A DNA stretch of 31,876 nt from a virus. The stretch covers positions 1-31,876 of IMG/VR virus record IMGVR_UViG_3300021092_003951. One strand, written 5' to 3'. The translations under genes and the position numbers were made by a program. The notes beneath the pieces were generated by a model. That model did no database searches. It was given only the letters and a program-made list of their open reading frames with translations, and was not told the origin of the DNA. Of the stretch, positions 22,501-27,269 are shown in pieces (position 1 is the stretch's first letter; the number at the start of each line of letters is the position of its first letter).

Positions 22501-24496
22501 TAATTGCTCTCCAGTGAAGCCAGTGTGACCACTCATGCAAAATTCTTCCAGCTATTGAAGTATCAATATGTGCATCACCCGAAACAACCACATGATTCTG
22601 TCCCATAGTTAGCGGTATTGTTTTATTTTCATTTCCGATTCTGTCATTCATTGTTTTTGGATGAAAAACGGTCAGGTCAATAAATGGGGACAGTCGTCCA
22701 GAAGTGTATGGTCGCTCAGAATAACCACGTTGTTGTATTATTTTGTCCATAAATTCTTGAACTTCTTTTCTTGATTCCCAATTTTCTATTCCTGCCTGTG
22801 ACCAAATCGCATACATTGGGGCGCCGTGTTTTTCAAAAGCCCACCGCATATATGGATTAGACTCAAGGGAAAGTTTCAGCATATTTTTCATCGTTTGTGT
22901 AGCTTCAGGCGATGAATCAATGTCGTCCCATGGATTTCTATCAAGATGATTTTGCCAATACTTTCTAAAAGCATCAACTATTTTTCGATTTGATTCTGTT
23001 CTTGCTCCTGGGGCTATATCGTCAAGCCACATTTCAAATAGTTCATTATTTGACGACGGAACAAGCACGTCAGCCATCTGTTCTGGCGTCATTCCTTCAA
23101 GCCAGTCGTTTCTGTCTCTTCTTATTTGTTTTCCTTGATGGAGAATGCTGTCATCTCCATATTTGTATTTTTTTCTTCTGTGTTGTTCTATTGCTTCGAC
23201 TTCTTCTGCTGAAATTTTTACTATTTTTTTCTTATCAATACCAGAACTAAGTCTCTCGTCTTCAATATTGTTTTTAAGCCAATTTTCTTTATCTATTTTA
23301 AATTTTTCAATTTTCGTATCAAATGACTTTTTATCTGCCAAGATTTTTGCATCTCTTTTTTCTTTACTTAGCAGGTCTGTCGACCAGTTATTTTCTATGG
23401 CTCTATCAATTATCGCCTGCATAACTTCTGCTGCAGCTCTTGCATCCTCTGTTGCGTAGTGGTGTTTTTTGCCCAAATCAACGCCTAAATATTTTGTTAT
23501 ATCAGCTAAGCCGTTTGATGGGACTTTGTTTCCATCGATAATCTTGTATGGTCCATCTTGTGTTTCTGGGTTCCATTTTGGCAAAACCATGTCTGAAATT
23601 TCTTTTGTGTCGATGTATCCATACGGTCTCCAACTAATTCCAGAATCCTCTAGAGCATCTTCCAAAACGTCTTTATCAAAACTGGCGTTTTGAACACCGA
23701 ATATTGCATCTTCTCCAGCAAAATCAACCAATTGTTTATGCGCGTCAGCTATGGACATTTGTGTTGAAAGCCACTGGTCTGTTATCGGATTTCCATCAGC
23801 GTCTCGCAAATTGTCCCTTGACCATGGCTCTAATTGCATATTCGGATTCATGAACAAATTCAATTTGCCAGTAATTTTTCCATTTTTTACTTTTACCAAA
23901 CCAAGCTGTAGTGGATTTCCGTTGTGTGATGGTTTTCTGTATTCATCGAAAATCAATCCAGTTGTTTCGTAATCGAGCCAAATAATCTCTCTGTCTTTGT
24001 ATATATCACTAAATTCTTTCCATGTTTTTGCCCTTCCAAATATCTCCTCTGCCCCACCAACGAAAGCTCCATACGTTGGCTTTCTTGGCCAACTTGGTTT
24101 TTTCGCACCGGAGGAAAGTCTGTCTGGCGGGGTTTCTTTTCGTGGGCTTGTATTTTTGTCTTTGGGGGGACGTGAAGCTTTTGGTTTTTTGTTTTTTTTG
24201 TCTAATAGTCTTCTTATTCCAACCCAAACTGGATTTTTTGTTCCCTCGTCAGACCATCCATCATTATCTGGGTCAAGTCTTGAGCCAGTTGGCTCGTTAT
24301 ATCCCGGAATTCCACCAGTTGGTATATTTATATCTATTCCTCTTCGTCGCCTACCCCTTCTGCCCCCAAGGTTCGGTCTATCAATGAGTCTTCTTGCTCC
24401 ATAAGAGACAGCCCTGCCTAATAAATTGCTGTCTTTTGTTTCTGGCGATTCTGTTTCGCGCGCAACACGTGAGTCGTCATTTTTGTCATCAAACAT
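10490..24496 (-). CDS. giant multi-domain polyprotein (4668 aa) with recurrent RxSSG motif
   Basis: One uninterrupted ORF encodes 4668 residues. Modules in order: a basic N terminus with a D-P-D-N-D-G-W-x-D-E-G string (76-85); a DnaQ-like exonuclease (165-365); metallopeptidase 1 (HEWSH 654-658); a degenerate ADP-ribosyltransferase (1070-1280); a canonical ADP-ribosyltransferase (2046-2255); metallopeptidase 2 (HEAVH 4046-4050); and metallopeptidase 3 (HELAH 4518-4522). Large segments between (about 1360-2040, 2325-3990) match nothing I know. A motif near [E/D/N]-R-[L/I]-S-S-G recurs about ten times, with G at 130, 419, 812, 1358, 2324, 2667, 2940, 3225, 4173 and 4241. There is no signal peptide or membrane segment. 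The ATG has no Shine-Dalgarno, and TATTAT lies 8 nt upstream. I infer a polyprotein of effector or virion enzymes, possibly processed at the motif. It could instead work uncut as one giant virion protein. Confidence 0.9.
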   Translation of the reverse strand: MFDDKNDDSRVARETESPETKDSNLLGRAVSYGARRLIDRPNLGGRRGRRRRGIDINIPTGGIPGYNEPTGSRLDPDNDGWSDEGTKNPVWVGIRRLLDKKNKKPKASRPPKDKNTSPRKETPPDRLSSGAKKPSWPRKPTYGAFVGGAEEIFGRAKTWKEFSDIYKDREIIWLDYETTGLIFDEYRKPSHNGNPLQLGLVKVKNGKITGKLNLFMNPNMQLEPWSRDNLRDADGNPITDQWLSTQMSIADAHKQLVDFAGEDAIFGVQNASFDKDVLEDALEDSGISWRPYGYIDTKEISDMVLPKWNPETQDGPYKIIDGNKVPSNGLADITKYLGVDLGKKHHYATEDARAAAEVMQAIIDRAIENNWSTDLLSKEKRDAKILADKKSFDTKIEKFKIDKENWLKNNIEDERLSSGIDKKKIVKISAEEVEAIEQHRRKKYKYGDDSILHQGKQIRRDRNDWLEGMTPEQMADVLVPSSNNELFEMWLDDIAPGARTESNRKIVDAFRKYWQNHLDRNPWDDIDSSPEATQTMKNMLKLSLESNPYMRWAFEKHGAPMYAIWSQAGIENWESRKEVQEFMDKIIQQRGYSERPYTSGRLSPFIDLTVFHPKTMNDRIGNENKTIPLTMGQNHVVVSGDAHIDTSIAGRILHEWSHWLHWRAIRDGETMGKGKNRIYYGSGDITDPQYASAMSIAQQYRSHTTNPNLIKLHEDGTNINDDPAAPRTITSYAHVSLNEMIAEGISAVLHPNRNIQNSALNEKLRKDSKILLGGDGMEDEPWESNIAKEIAIRKKKINYLTKKERKQRLSSGRIDALGRETYRRSFAEKYAPEPNFKYTNGVSPKNKILAKEIAKDKLELSKSNSANFSFVDELGKTVRIFNKTTNPNEYGTEFFFAKNIADSLDFSPADFFELFDESFFPNTERFKKLQTELAESGDFLVPISGFGRSDDSRNYFSSIGLKSSFSPIDNIVTDKSIDNEHEYLKLKPIKSEISGNLWGLQSDGLFRTNRAELDKSARHAEMLREAARLKRSTDSMSKRFGYGLERSVRAQKRDEIINNRYFAKFNANSETGSQVLKTMLILSLLDEWNNSTENPISKIFKKAVSQLFSNDAGEFKEQRQMDFVRDVVKTIHEKTQDYLQGKGITHLAVYKLMEQDKDIEEKIYYSSGGFDEILLNVGIRTPRKYSSDDYTLNREVEDTFFGILDEDELSSWTNNLDYIWKVYGDSYANRKNPEKTEPIILKKIVPIDEVFSTHFLGMGSSDKEEIILRNNKRPSFIKVMPNPRFGDLSSGHREQNFRTLKDRIYDLLTNYDEASNDVNLNNYLKTVLRREDLNEKYGKHVLDLIHNDNESTSRISSGGSSRAKIALDKAFKNARKKFVNKKYRKSDPTNSATREDTWIEALVTGKFDSRNYDSETLSKDGEEINSSVLGPDSGISIMKDIISEAEDLDGGVDSNGLRKTTVESSAKRAVVAGVVAHLDESVHDVSSLIFKRKDVIDLFPEKYRDEVRKIFKITDKLHLSDEDGLSKGAASIFGLLPDDVGSSETSVAAFLDELLDITKPGKELNLPDYEYGFKIDKHTGELISKKQQKTFFATTNTNVARQKLLRGLSSLIGDDNTIDKTRILSIFPELKEGLEFWDSIKGDTSITSDWNNYRLSKADHAQLLIERLIHDVLFVKYPPSSSKKEYEYPTELQPWIPEQHRERLASILKTVGNLSDDEMSMIGYGKNDLEFDTNALLIFSSIFSDARNPNRGKRSFGNYTIQYSAWPDSKERHGMSEPAWGINNGLSDSYSGVVKDATTGKEIKVAQFQAMFEWGENGYLEGELGDGLPTPDIKDVDLIIAAEENSAREFGGDELMPRGSVPNPPNKYTGKTTNAVFTDYKTGLRRRRLVNIKTIIHPLFGENNPKIEDIKVDVYESKNGMLHYFFRKTNQPLPDYDPSLYPKGLMKTVDLKTGGLDEKSAAVVIDRFFTTEHTRDRLSILEEQIKASSAEFGKLSAPNEMDEDSSILSITDIFSSGPKTSRAFFANVKDAFNGSTDSPSFDARTEEGQEALKTVIISNLIRSWAGSSNKVLLSTLSQEIAKELFFLNGATEINDMLTDSTAPKGTIMGVLRSIYENDETLNLPDKAKSILSNVLKAMHENTQQYFREKGISHVTVYRGMSIPISELSKEMLENGTPENMSVSMRPLSSWSTSIDVANRFSGDVFETPGGSKSRTGILLSSVVPVEDILAIPLTGFGCLNEHEIVLLGKPRQSIVITKKGFNSPSSEDIKKAMRLTPSLNQDEAGSRLPRGSVRFFEKIDDDFVKPLRKKEFELIPADERISSGAERFNSRLIENMNDEEILSFAKNIPVEFYEDNKTDLFDFDKNDYKIGIGADGEITEGVAVPRNEKGFKLSNLNLFDKNGEPTEEFLDDFIAWTRFNGEKEFSSGKTDFSKAALSAVISDDEIRFDIADIYPENPEFIDKARFFASEERQQNAVILSKLNKNEDPFIKSGATGSKDVSRETIKNFDSRMRQRLTNIQTTGNHKLRQIGTPRRIELEKSKNVRRVRYEVRPNNFEDYFIFDSDDGLRVSVFSGEQLKKYITGSPSERPTRQQLNQMIKKEKPIAKLTANENSKDFLSMFDLSVDREHVNRGLADAMIRAQHEFNANDVSKYYERLSKETNRIASGRDVIVGRDGKERIVGRDEKERKVHYFRLKNGQRIPLAVYESESDWIRERYPRPSKEDIKKINDAGNRIIKSRLNAVWFNHTQPNGEVITSPLLTVAGRQIVVVRVNGVRVPFYRSSGKNPKDGVTPGKWYPFFGIHRNGNGWFNKFKGMDRYYDIPELQKVAEILDNTIGDDLPDANKVRWNAADRKAKPELRRVPGGYVVYETRERRGVKRAIAENMNRDLPEPMPTQYFNAETIEPERIKILTNLIAAGRESEKAGFLIDAKDAIERISSGKRKTPKFKQVPSSDKRIKQFVERYGTTEKAGTMYFEITGPDDGFDVWERFKEYIKGNPSVFNAELRKQDQPMHPSNINSKVAFGREVFNKAKFVEYTNDAGKKYLIALVLDGYRRVVAIDVNELKKDLKKKKVPFRNWDNVIRTYMDPDSPHHDSSRHINGLIGWINVDYREAADFPEVISGQEYGNDVKKFPAQWTVEEAKIKAWHRNNGISKQMIKFHREIFPELNLQYRFKTDKEKRDFIERFIYWSGKDEEDSLDRESSITQRSQFYGETEEAIENRLRSGESLEAKQSRLKSPEKVKKSREIIHSIFPTGPVDSIKNIEKEREKRYNELLRLGLTETKDINGNEVYTMGGLSDSEVIDEISKLTPEEQKYVSQIIEAGGLVIGAINDEIDAFHAETDSGDVVNGDTLARRIVKSVSVRNALSKELKKLDEKIDQETGARDPEMVADAIYGITLGKSRRAEHVRMEHIPYAVDAKTFVESLRDAIKLVESSRDAAYGKSETHFYVDSPDTIHQLQLAGNLVSNVTERNEYGLHKVEFVGKSLKKIGKRGESRPFRIVRHGEDGEYGRGFYYQQKPTELVGNVTDEEKSLVDSNPSIVSDLLAIMRNAELGAQTLLGDVFAGNFETDEKTGKPIPLLQMSDDDLLQSYSRTVKIPFYGTTNFTFMSKEEQKEHRIESMDLAKETRARERKEGLSKMTDEKYKELKEKHEKIDNSNAYVTITPYIGEATIRIKAGNEHYLIDIDDFGQEIEISIDNGSQDGVISSLKRIDFHELPKRYQTFVQDIKRNLKAFTAIPAEDRKTIFLAQVKKILASDSVQSLERKVLDVATEADIELPDKTILPAGTRKVELKKLSFDAAKKSNKERQLVVEEIKKINKLDTAGFQTEVIRPTENNNMDIDELNAEWESMTFTQIENWAADRVLKVQQQKVIDVLESAGVVFSDPFDTDTDMEIYDVSLDVPSVKDASDEDKYFDRFRVYRQIRQSPREMERRRVGDDLLRAVLNAKAKIVSFLPKSLIDGSQSEVLEFIREDDDFWDINGVSQNQLTRRGKLKFVSLLGFKGRASASSKLDSDGNSLVLIKTASTDKILSSDVAVRRAWESTQLHEAVHGIESANNWVSALEYLFFMSRRKKGEKGQKLSTISGNTHYKDDEVAIKDEWLEEYAGKFYGNKFYERHTHYEILTTGMQALFFRDRDVDGEHMGFTVGLLLASAARPGNSAVVIPKSNERLSSGATDDSSLRRQIGRLMASKDTSKMSSGLLSIANDYINYRYEMNRGMAESLLRRLKNLPDYSPDERISSGRRDNDSIIKNGPISFDYGRDKRNLPNMATIKQLKTKFGNTPEKIGDYFYKTHGLHIVFDEKISKSSEPAIYGSLQAIDDFVKNLQIDKEKFPVVIIKNSKDPLRPSYYGTFEERQFDKRGVETMDAKEKELLKNFFKDKPKQDNSGGVVRINIDELMSMIAKDVGIYSSRIDTNISEEDARDTDMYNRGSRWATRLYANERGENGFLSKRYLLPKMVDDLFARLGWDYKENPIPTEDMKDKYGGIYFSEEQIKLRRKVISKYYQNIKQRATYAITIHELAHALDFAARDIEESVPGGIPDFFSELVDNVPFPTSEYGQRNNVENFAESFTTWFLFAGSPVSLDNLRYAERAEKFMKLYLEYVQASNRKPRANHSIKSEENSADFDALSISDSDLNETHPVVVFALAPLVQEIQKSYLNNKERANNVD
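10697..11299 (-). other. polyprotein module: metallopeptidase-like domain 3
   Basis: Approximately residues 4400-4600. H-E-L-A-H (H4518, E4519, H4522) lies in a helix, I-T-I-H-E-L-A-H-A-L-D. A downstream acidic helix, N-V-E-N-F-A-E-S-F (E4564, E4568), could give the third zinc ligand, the layout of gluzincin-type zinc peptidases. It follows the last motif copy (G4241) and forms the C-terminal module. Whether it cleaves the polyprotein itself or a host target cannot be read from sequence. Confidence 0.75.
12047..12499 (-). other. polyprotein module: metallopeptidase-like domain 2
   Basis: Approximately residues 4000-4150. H-E-A-V-H (H4046, E4047, H4050) is preceded by S-T-Q-L. A glutamate-rich helix, W-L-E-E-Y-A-G (E4102, E4103), lies 52-53 residues later and could supply the third ligand. 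The domain ends just before the motif copy with G4173. The sequences around its HExxH differ clearly from those of modules 1 and 3. Confidence 0.7.
16432..16485 (-). repeat. 27-bp tandem duplication inside the giant ORF
   Basis: Two adjacent 27-bp units (16432-16458 and 16459-16485) differ at one base. They encode the near-repeat V-G-R-D-G-K-E-R-I / V-G-R-D-E-K-E-R-K right after the RIASG motif. This is an in-frame micro-duplication of recent origin. Confidence 0.75.
17732..18361 (-). other. polyprotein module: canonical R-S-E ADP-ribosyltransferase
   Basis: Approximately residues 2046-2255. The three ART hallmarks are in order and well spaced: V-Y-R-G-M with R2158, S-S-W-S-T-S with the S-T-S at 2191-2193, and N-E-H-E-I-V-L with the E-x-E pair E2241/E2243. 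E-x-E is typical of arginine-specific ADP-ribosyltransferases. The enzyme would transfer ADP-ribose from NAD to a protein; T4-type phages use such enzymes on host RNA polymerase and other targets soon after entry. The target here is unknown. The module ends about 70 residues before the motif copy with G2324. Confidence 0.85.
20657..21289 (-). other. polyprotein module: degenerate duplicate of the ADP-ribosyltransferase domain
   Basis: Approximately residues 1070-1280. It aligns by eye with the downstream ART. L-K-T-x-x-I-x-x-L-x-x-x-W is shared in the first helix. H-E-K-T-Q-D-Y-L-Q-G-K-G-I-T-H mirrors H-E-N-T-Q-Q-Y-F-R-E-K-G-I-S-H. The catalytic residues have changed: R to K1151 (V-Y-K-L-M), S-T-S to T-N-N (S-S-W-T-N-N), and E-x-E to K-x-E (K1263, E1265). 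Only the last glutamate remains, so catalysis is doubtful. It may be a structural or substrate-binding copy. Confidence 0.75.
22217..22699 (-). other. polyprotein module: metallopeptidase-like domain 1
   Basis: Approximately residues 600-760. G-R-I-L-H-E-W-S-H-W-L-H has the HExxH pair H654 and H658 with catalytic E655. S-L-N-E-M-I-A-E-G (E739, E743) about 85 residues on could hold the third ligand. It lies between motif copies with G419 and G812. The domain is preceded by a helical region (about 460-600) I cannot place. Confidence 0.75.
23402..24004 (-). other. polyprotein module: DnaQ-like DEDDh 3'-5' exonuclease
   Basis: Approximately residues 165-365, flanked by motif copies with G130 and G419. 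Exo I is W-L-D-Y-E-T-T-G with D175 and E177. Exo II is G-V-Q-N-A-S-F-D with D274. Exo III is H-H-Y-A-T-E-D-A with H346 and D351. All four acidic residues and the histidine are in place, so it should be active on DNA or RNA 3' ends. An isolated exonuclease module inside a virion-type polyprotein, away from any polymerase, is unusual. Confidence 0.88.
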
Positions 24497-24504
24497 TTAA
24501 AGTA

Positions 24505-24510
24505 ATAATA
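24505..24510 (-). promoter_or_regulatory. candidate -10 of a leaderless promoter for the giant ORF
   Basis: On the minus strand TATTAT lies 8 nt before the ATG and there is no Shine-Dalgarno in the gap. Transcription would begin at or beside the start codon. No convincing -35 is visible. Confidence 0.35.
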
Positions 24511-24541
24511 CCATTTCGTTATAAATAGGGTTCGTTTATAT

Positions 24542-24868
24542 TTATTTTGTTAAGCGTTGACGACAATCCATGCAAATTGTCGCCCACGGATAAACCTTTA
24601 ATCTCAAATGCTGACAAACAAGAATTAGATTTGCTTTTTCATTTAAATTTTTCCTAATCCAGGCAGAGAGATTTTCTCCTTCTTTTGCTGCAGCATCTTT
24701 CCAGTTTTGTCTTTCTAAATCTGTGGTTCTTATTAGAACCTGCTTATCTGCTGGCCCACCGTCGCTAGTCACGGATATGGGCATTGTCGGCTCAAGTGTT
24801 TCTGCAACTTTATCCATTGCGACTCGAATATTTGATAGTTCTGGGTTTTTGTTATTTTCATTATTCAT
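24542..24868 (-). CDS. ribbon-helix-helix-like protein with C-terminal zinc knuckles
   Basis: This is a 108-aa protein. The central segment Q-V-L-I-R-T-T-D-L-E-R-Q-N-W-K-D-A-A (about 43-60), followed by G-E-N-L-S-A-W-I-R-K-N-L-N, has the strand-helix-helix layout of Arc/CopG-type DNA-binding proteins, where the sequence before the first helix contacts DNA. The C terminus has C-Q-H and C-M-D-C, a likely zinc site. It may be a small transcription regulator. I use the ATG at 24868, which overlaps the upstream gene's stop by 8 bp; four residues upstream is an alternative. It immediately precedes the giant gene and could control it. Confidence 0.7.
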   Translation of the reverse strand: MNNENNKNPELSNIRVAMDKVAETLEPTMPISVTSDGGPADKQVLIRTTDLERQNWKDAAAKEGENLSAWIRKNLNEKANLILVCQHLRLKVYPWATICMDCRQRLTK

Positions 24869-25496
24869 TTTCGTTCTCATTGTCGCCCACTATTTCCGCT
24901 TCCAATATTTCTTCCTCTGGAGACATTAGTGCTTTTACGGTATGTTCAGGCAGAACCCCAGCGATTGCCATCAATTCAAGCAGTCGTTTCGCTTCTGACT
25001 CTGGGTCGAATCCTGTCGCCGGTTTTTCGATTCCTGGTTGACCAGCGATTGTTGCTCGTATCATTCCGGTTCCGCTCACTTCTGCTTCCATTTGTACGTT
25101 GACATTTGTTTGTTCCATGCCGAGAAGCTTTGACCTTCTATCCATTATTGAGAGCACTTGCTGTACTGCCTTAATATCTGGTTCGATTTGAATCTCGGTC
25201 CCATCGTCCATTACTTGTCGTCTGTGCTGGGTCAGTGGCCATAGGGCCTGCTGCATGCTGTCCAATCTTTCAAGCTCCATTCTCAATACTTCTGGATAAG
25301 CAAGGACGGCTTCACGATTCATTTTTTCTAGTTGTCTAGATATCGAACGAGACACGGTTTGTGTTGAAACACCAAATCTTCTTGCTATTTCCCCAATTGA
25401 TGTGCCAGCTTGACGCAATTTGAATATGCGCGTATCTCTTTCGTGAACAGATTCTGCAGTTTTTATCGGAGAAGTATTTCTTTTCTCATCGCTCAT
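24861..25496 (-). CDS. HTH protein resembling a terminase small subunit
   Basis: This is a 211-aa protein. Residues about 20-52 form a helix-turn-helix (R-I-F-K-L-R-Q-A-G-T-S-I-G-E-I-A-R-R-F-G-V-S). Next comes L-E-R-L-D-S-M-Q-Q-A-L-W-P and V-L-S-I-M-D-R-R-S-K-L-L-G-M (about 116-129), a pattern I associate with phage small-terminase-type proteins, which bind DNA and hand it to the large subunit. The acidic tail ends GDNENENE. No large terminase lies in this window, so the assignment rests on sequence style only; a plain regulator is the alternative. Its ATG overlaps the stop of the primase gene as ATGA. Confidence 0.65.
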   Translation of the reverse strand: MSDEKRNTSPIKTAESVHERDTRIFKLRQAGTSIGEIARRFGVSTQTVSRSISRQLEKMNREAVLAYPEVLRMELERLDSMQQALWPLTQHRRQVMDDGTEIQIEPDIKAVQQVLSIMDRRSKLLGMEQTNVNVQMEAEVSGTGMIRATIAGQPGIEKPATGFDPESEAKRLLELMAIAGVLPEHTVKALMSPEEEILEAEIVGDNENENE

Positions 25497-27265
25497 GTGC
25501 TTACTTTATTCCATTCAACGACTTCAAATGGAAAGCGCTTTCCGCGTTTGATTTTCAGTGGCCATTGCCGCTCATCTCGTGCCCCACGGAAGTGCTTAAT
25601 GTCGTAAACATATTCTCCCACAATGGTTGGGTCTGGCTGTAGAGAAATTCCAAATTCTGGCCACCTGGACCATACGGCAGAACCAAACGGACGCAAATCT
25701 CGACTTGAACCAGAAGAGCCAAGCGGAGCATGGTGCTCAATCCACAGGGCACAGTTATAAATTGTTCTAATCGTGTCAAGGTATCTTGCAACCTCTACCG
25801 CTATTGCCTCTGACGTTCTTCCGCCTGGGTCAATAAATGCCTTATACAGGGGTCCAATTATGAGCATGTGTGGCTTGACTTCGTCTAGGGCTTCTTCAAG
25901 TATTGCCCTGTCGCGCGCCTGCAGCAAATCCATTCCAGATGGCTTTGTCAAAATAAAAGCATCAAGTTCGCCCGGGGATTGATGAAGTGCTTGAACGGCG
26001 ACCGAGCGTGAGGTTCTTCTAATGATTCTTTCTGGGTTTTCAAGGTCAACCGAAAGCGTTCTCACTCTTGGTATTGGTTGAAAGCTAAATGGATGAATCC
26101 CAGCACCACACAAAATTCCAACTTGCCGTGCCAGCATGGTTTTGCCGACACCTTCTGCGGCAACAACAATAACTCTTTCACTTCTTTCAACCAATCCGGG
26201 AATAACCCAATCGTATGTGTCTTTTTCCGATTCACCAAGAAAATCAGACCAGCTAACCAATCGCCCAGAATCGAGGATAAAAGAAATAGTTGATGTTGCA
26301 ATTATGAGATTGCTTTTGGCGAGTTTCTGTTTTGTATTTAAATCGTCTCTATCTAGTAATTCTTTTAGTTTTCCGAGAGCAACTTCCTCCGGTGAATTAT
26401 TTATTTGTTCGTTTTGTTCATTTTTTTGTGGTGCTTGTATTTCTTCAAGCGGAACAATATCGGCTAAATTATTTCCAGCATTGATGTGGTCACTTATGTC
26501 TTTGTGTGACGGACAAATCCACGCCTGAGCATCACATCCGGCTTTTATGAGTTTTTCCAAAATTGACCTAGCGTGATTTATTCCGATTTCGTCTCTGTCG
26601 GCAATAATGTCCACAACTGCGCCAGCGAGAGTTTCTGTGTGAATATCAAGCCACTTTCCGGCACCACCAGGCATTGTGGTTGCCACAAAACCAAGCTCAT
26701 TGAGGGTGTTGGCATCTTTTTCGCCCTCGACAACCCAAATTGCTTGTTTTGCTTCTTTTGCTTTTAAAATTGCTGGTAAATTGTACAAAACCTTGGGTGT
26801 GTCACCAAGGGAATATTCCCAACCACCGCCAACAGATGGTTTTCTTTGTCTAAACGTTTTTTTGCCATTTTCTTCAACGTAGCGAACTTTTTGAAAGAGC
26901 AATTTTCCGAATTCATCTACATAGTCGTATGATTCAACAAATTTTGGTTTAGATTCTTTTTTTTCATATTTAACCGACGATGATTGAGATTGATTTGGAT
27001 TGAACGTGATTATCTTGTCTCCAGAATTCGGCATCAGTTCCGCTACGCGCATCCCAACCGCATTGCAAATCTGCTCTACATTGCAAGACATGGCACGATG
27101 ACATGTAATAAGTGTTCGTCCGTCATCTCCCTGACCAATTGACAGGGATGGATTATTGTCGTCGTTTCTGCATGGGCACCTAGCAACCCATCCATTATTC
27201 GTTTGGCGAACACCATTCAGCCGTGATAAAAAAGTGGCTGTTTGTTGTGATGGCGAGACTGGCAT
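25493..27265 (-). CDS. DNA primase/helicase (zinc finger, Toprim, RecA-like ATPase)
   Basis: This is a 590-aa fusion. An N-terminal zinc-binding domain uses C30, C32, C55 and C61. A Toprim domain has V-V-E-G-E-K-D (E180) and I-I-A-D-R-D-E (D223, D225). A C-terminal RepA/DnaB-like ATPase has Walker A A-A-E-G-V-G-K-T-M (369-377) and a later hydrophobic Walker B-like strand, M-L-I-I-G-P. It should prime and unwind at the phage replication fork. Its start is 4 bp after the WhiB gene and its stop overlaps the next ATG, so this is a tight operon of regulator, primase and terminase-like genes. Confidence 0.92.
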   Translation of the reverse strand: MPVSPSQQTATFLSRLNGVRQTNNGWVARCPCRNDDNNPSLSIGQGDDGRTLITCHRAMSCNVEQICNAVGMRVAELMPNSGDKIITFNPNQSQSSSVKYEKKESKPKFVESYDYVDEFGKLLFQKVRYVEENGKKTFRQRKPSVGGGWEYSLGDTPKVLYNLPAILKAKEAKQAIWVVEGEKDANTLNELGFVATTMPGGAGKWLDIHTETLAGAVVDIIADRDEIGINHARSILEKLIKAGCDAQAWICPSHKDISDHINAGNNLADIVPLEEIQAPQKNEQNEQINNSPEEVALGKLKELLDRDDLNTKQKLAKSNLIIATSTISFILDSGRLVSWSDFLGESEKDTYDWVIPGLVERSERVIVVAAEGVGKTMLARQVGILCGAGIHPFSFQPIPRVRTLSVDLENPERIIRRTSRSVAVQALHQSPGELDAFILTKPSGMDLLQARDRAILEEALDEVKPHMLIIGPLYKAFIDPGGRTSEAIAVEVARYLDTIRTIYNCALWIEHHAPLGSSGSSRDLRPFGSAVWSRWPEFGISLQPDPTIVGEYVYDIKHFRGARDERQWPLKIKRGKRFPFEVVEWNKVST

Positions 27266-27269
27266 TTTG

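Larger units (their letters stand above)
11774..24124 (-). repeat. recurrent [E/D/N]-R-[L/I]-S-S-G motif, about ten dispersed copies
   Basis: Core copies by position: 24107-24124 (DRLSSG), 23240-23257 (ERLSSG), 22061-22078 (QRLSSG), 20423-20440 (SRISSG), 17525-17542 (ERISSG), 16496-16513 (NRIASG), 15677-15694 (ERISSG), 14822-14839 (NRLRSG), 11978-11995 (ERLSSG) and 11774-11791 (ERISSG). Looser x-S-S-G sites have G at residues 1168, 1291, 2017, 2428, 2784 and 4199. The serine and glycine codons differ between copies, so this is protein-level conservation and not a DNA repeat. Several copies sit exactly between recognisable domains. Confidence 0.85.

Noticed and set aside
11774-24124. Calling the RxSSG motif a known prohead-protease cleavage site
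   Set aside because: It does not match the T4-type consensus ([L/I]-x-E), and no prohead protease is seen in the window, so cleavage stays a hypothesis.
10490-24496. Numerous plus-strand ORFs of 60-170 aa opposite the giant gene
   Set aside because: They are shadows of a highly biased coding strand; none has a ribosome site, domain or operon context.
10490-24496. Giant ORF as a tape-measure or nonribosomal-peptide/polyketide gene
   Set aside because: It lacks the long alpha-helical hydrophobic repeats of tape measures and has no adenylation, ketosynthase or carrier motifs.
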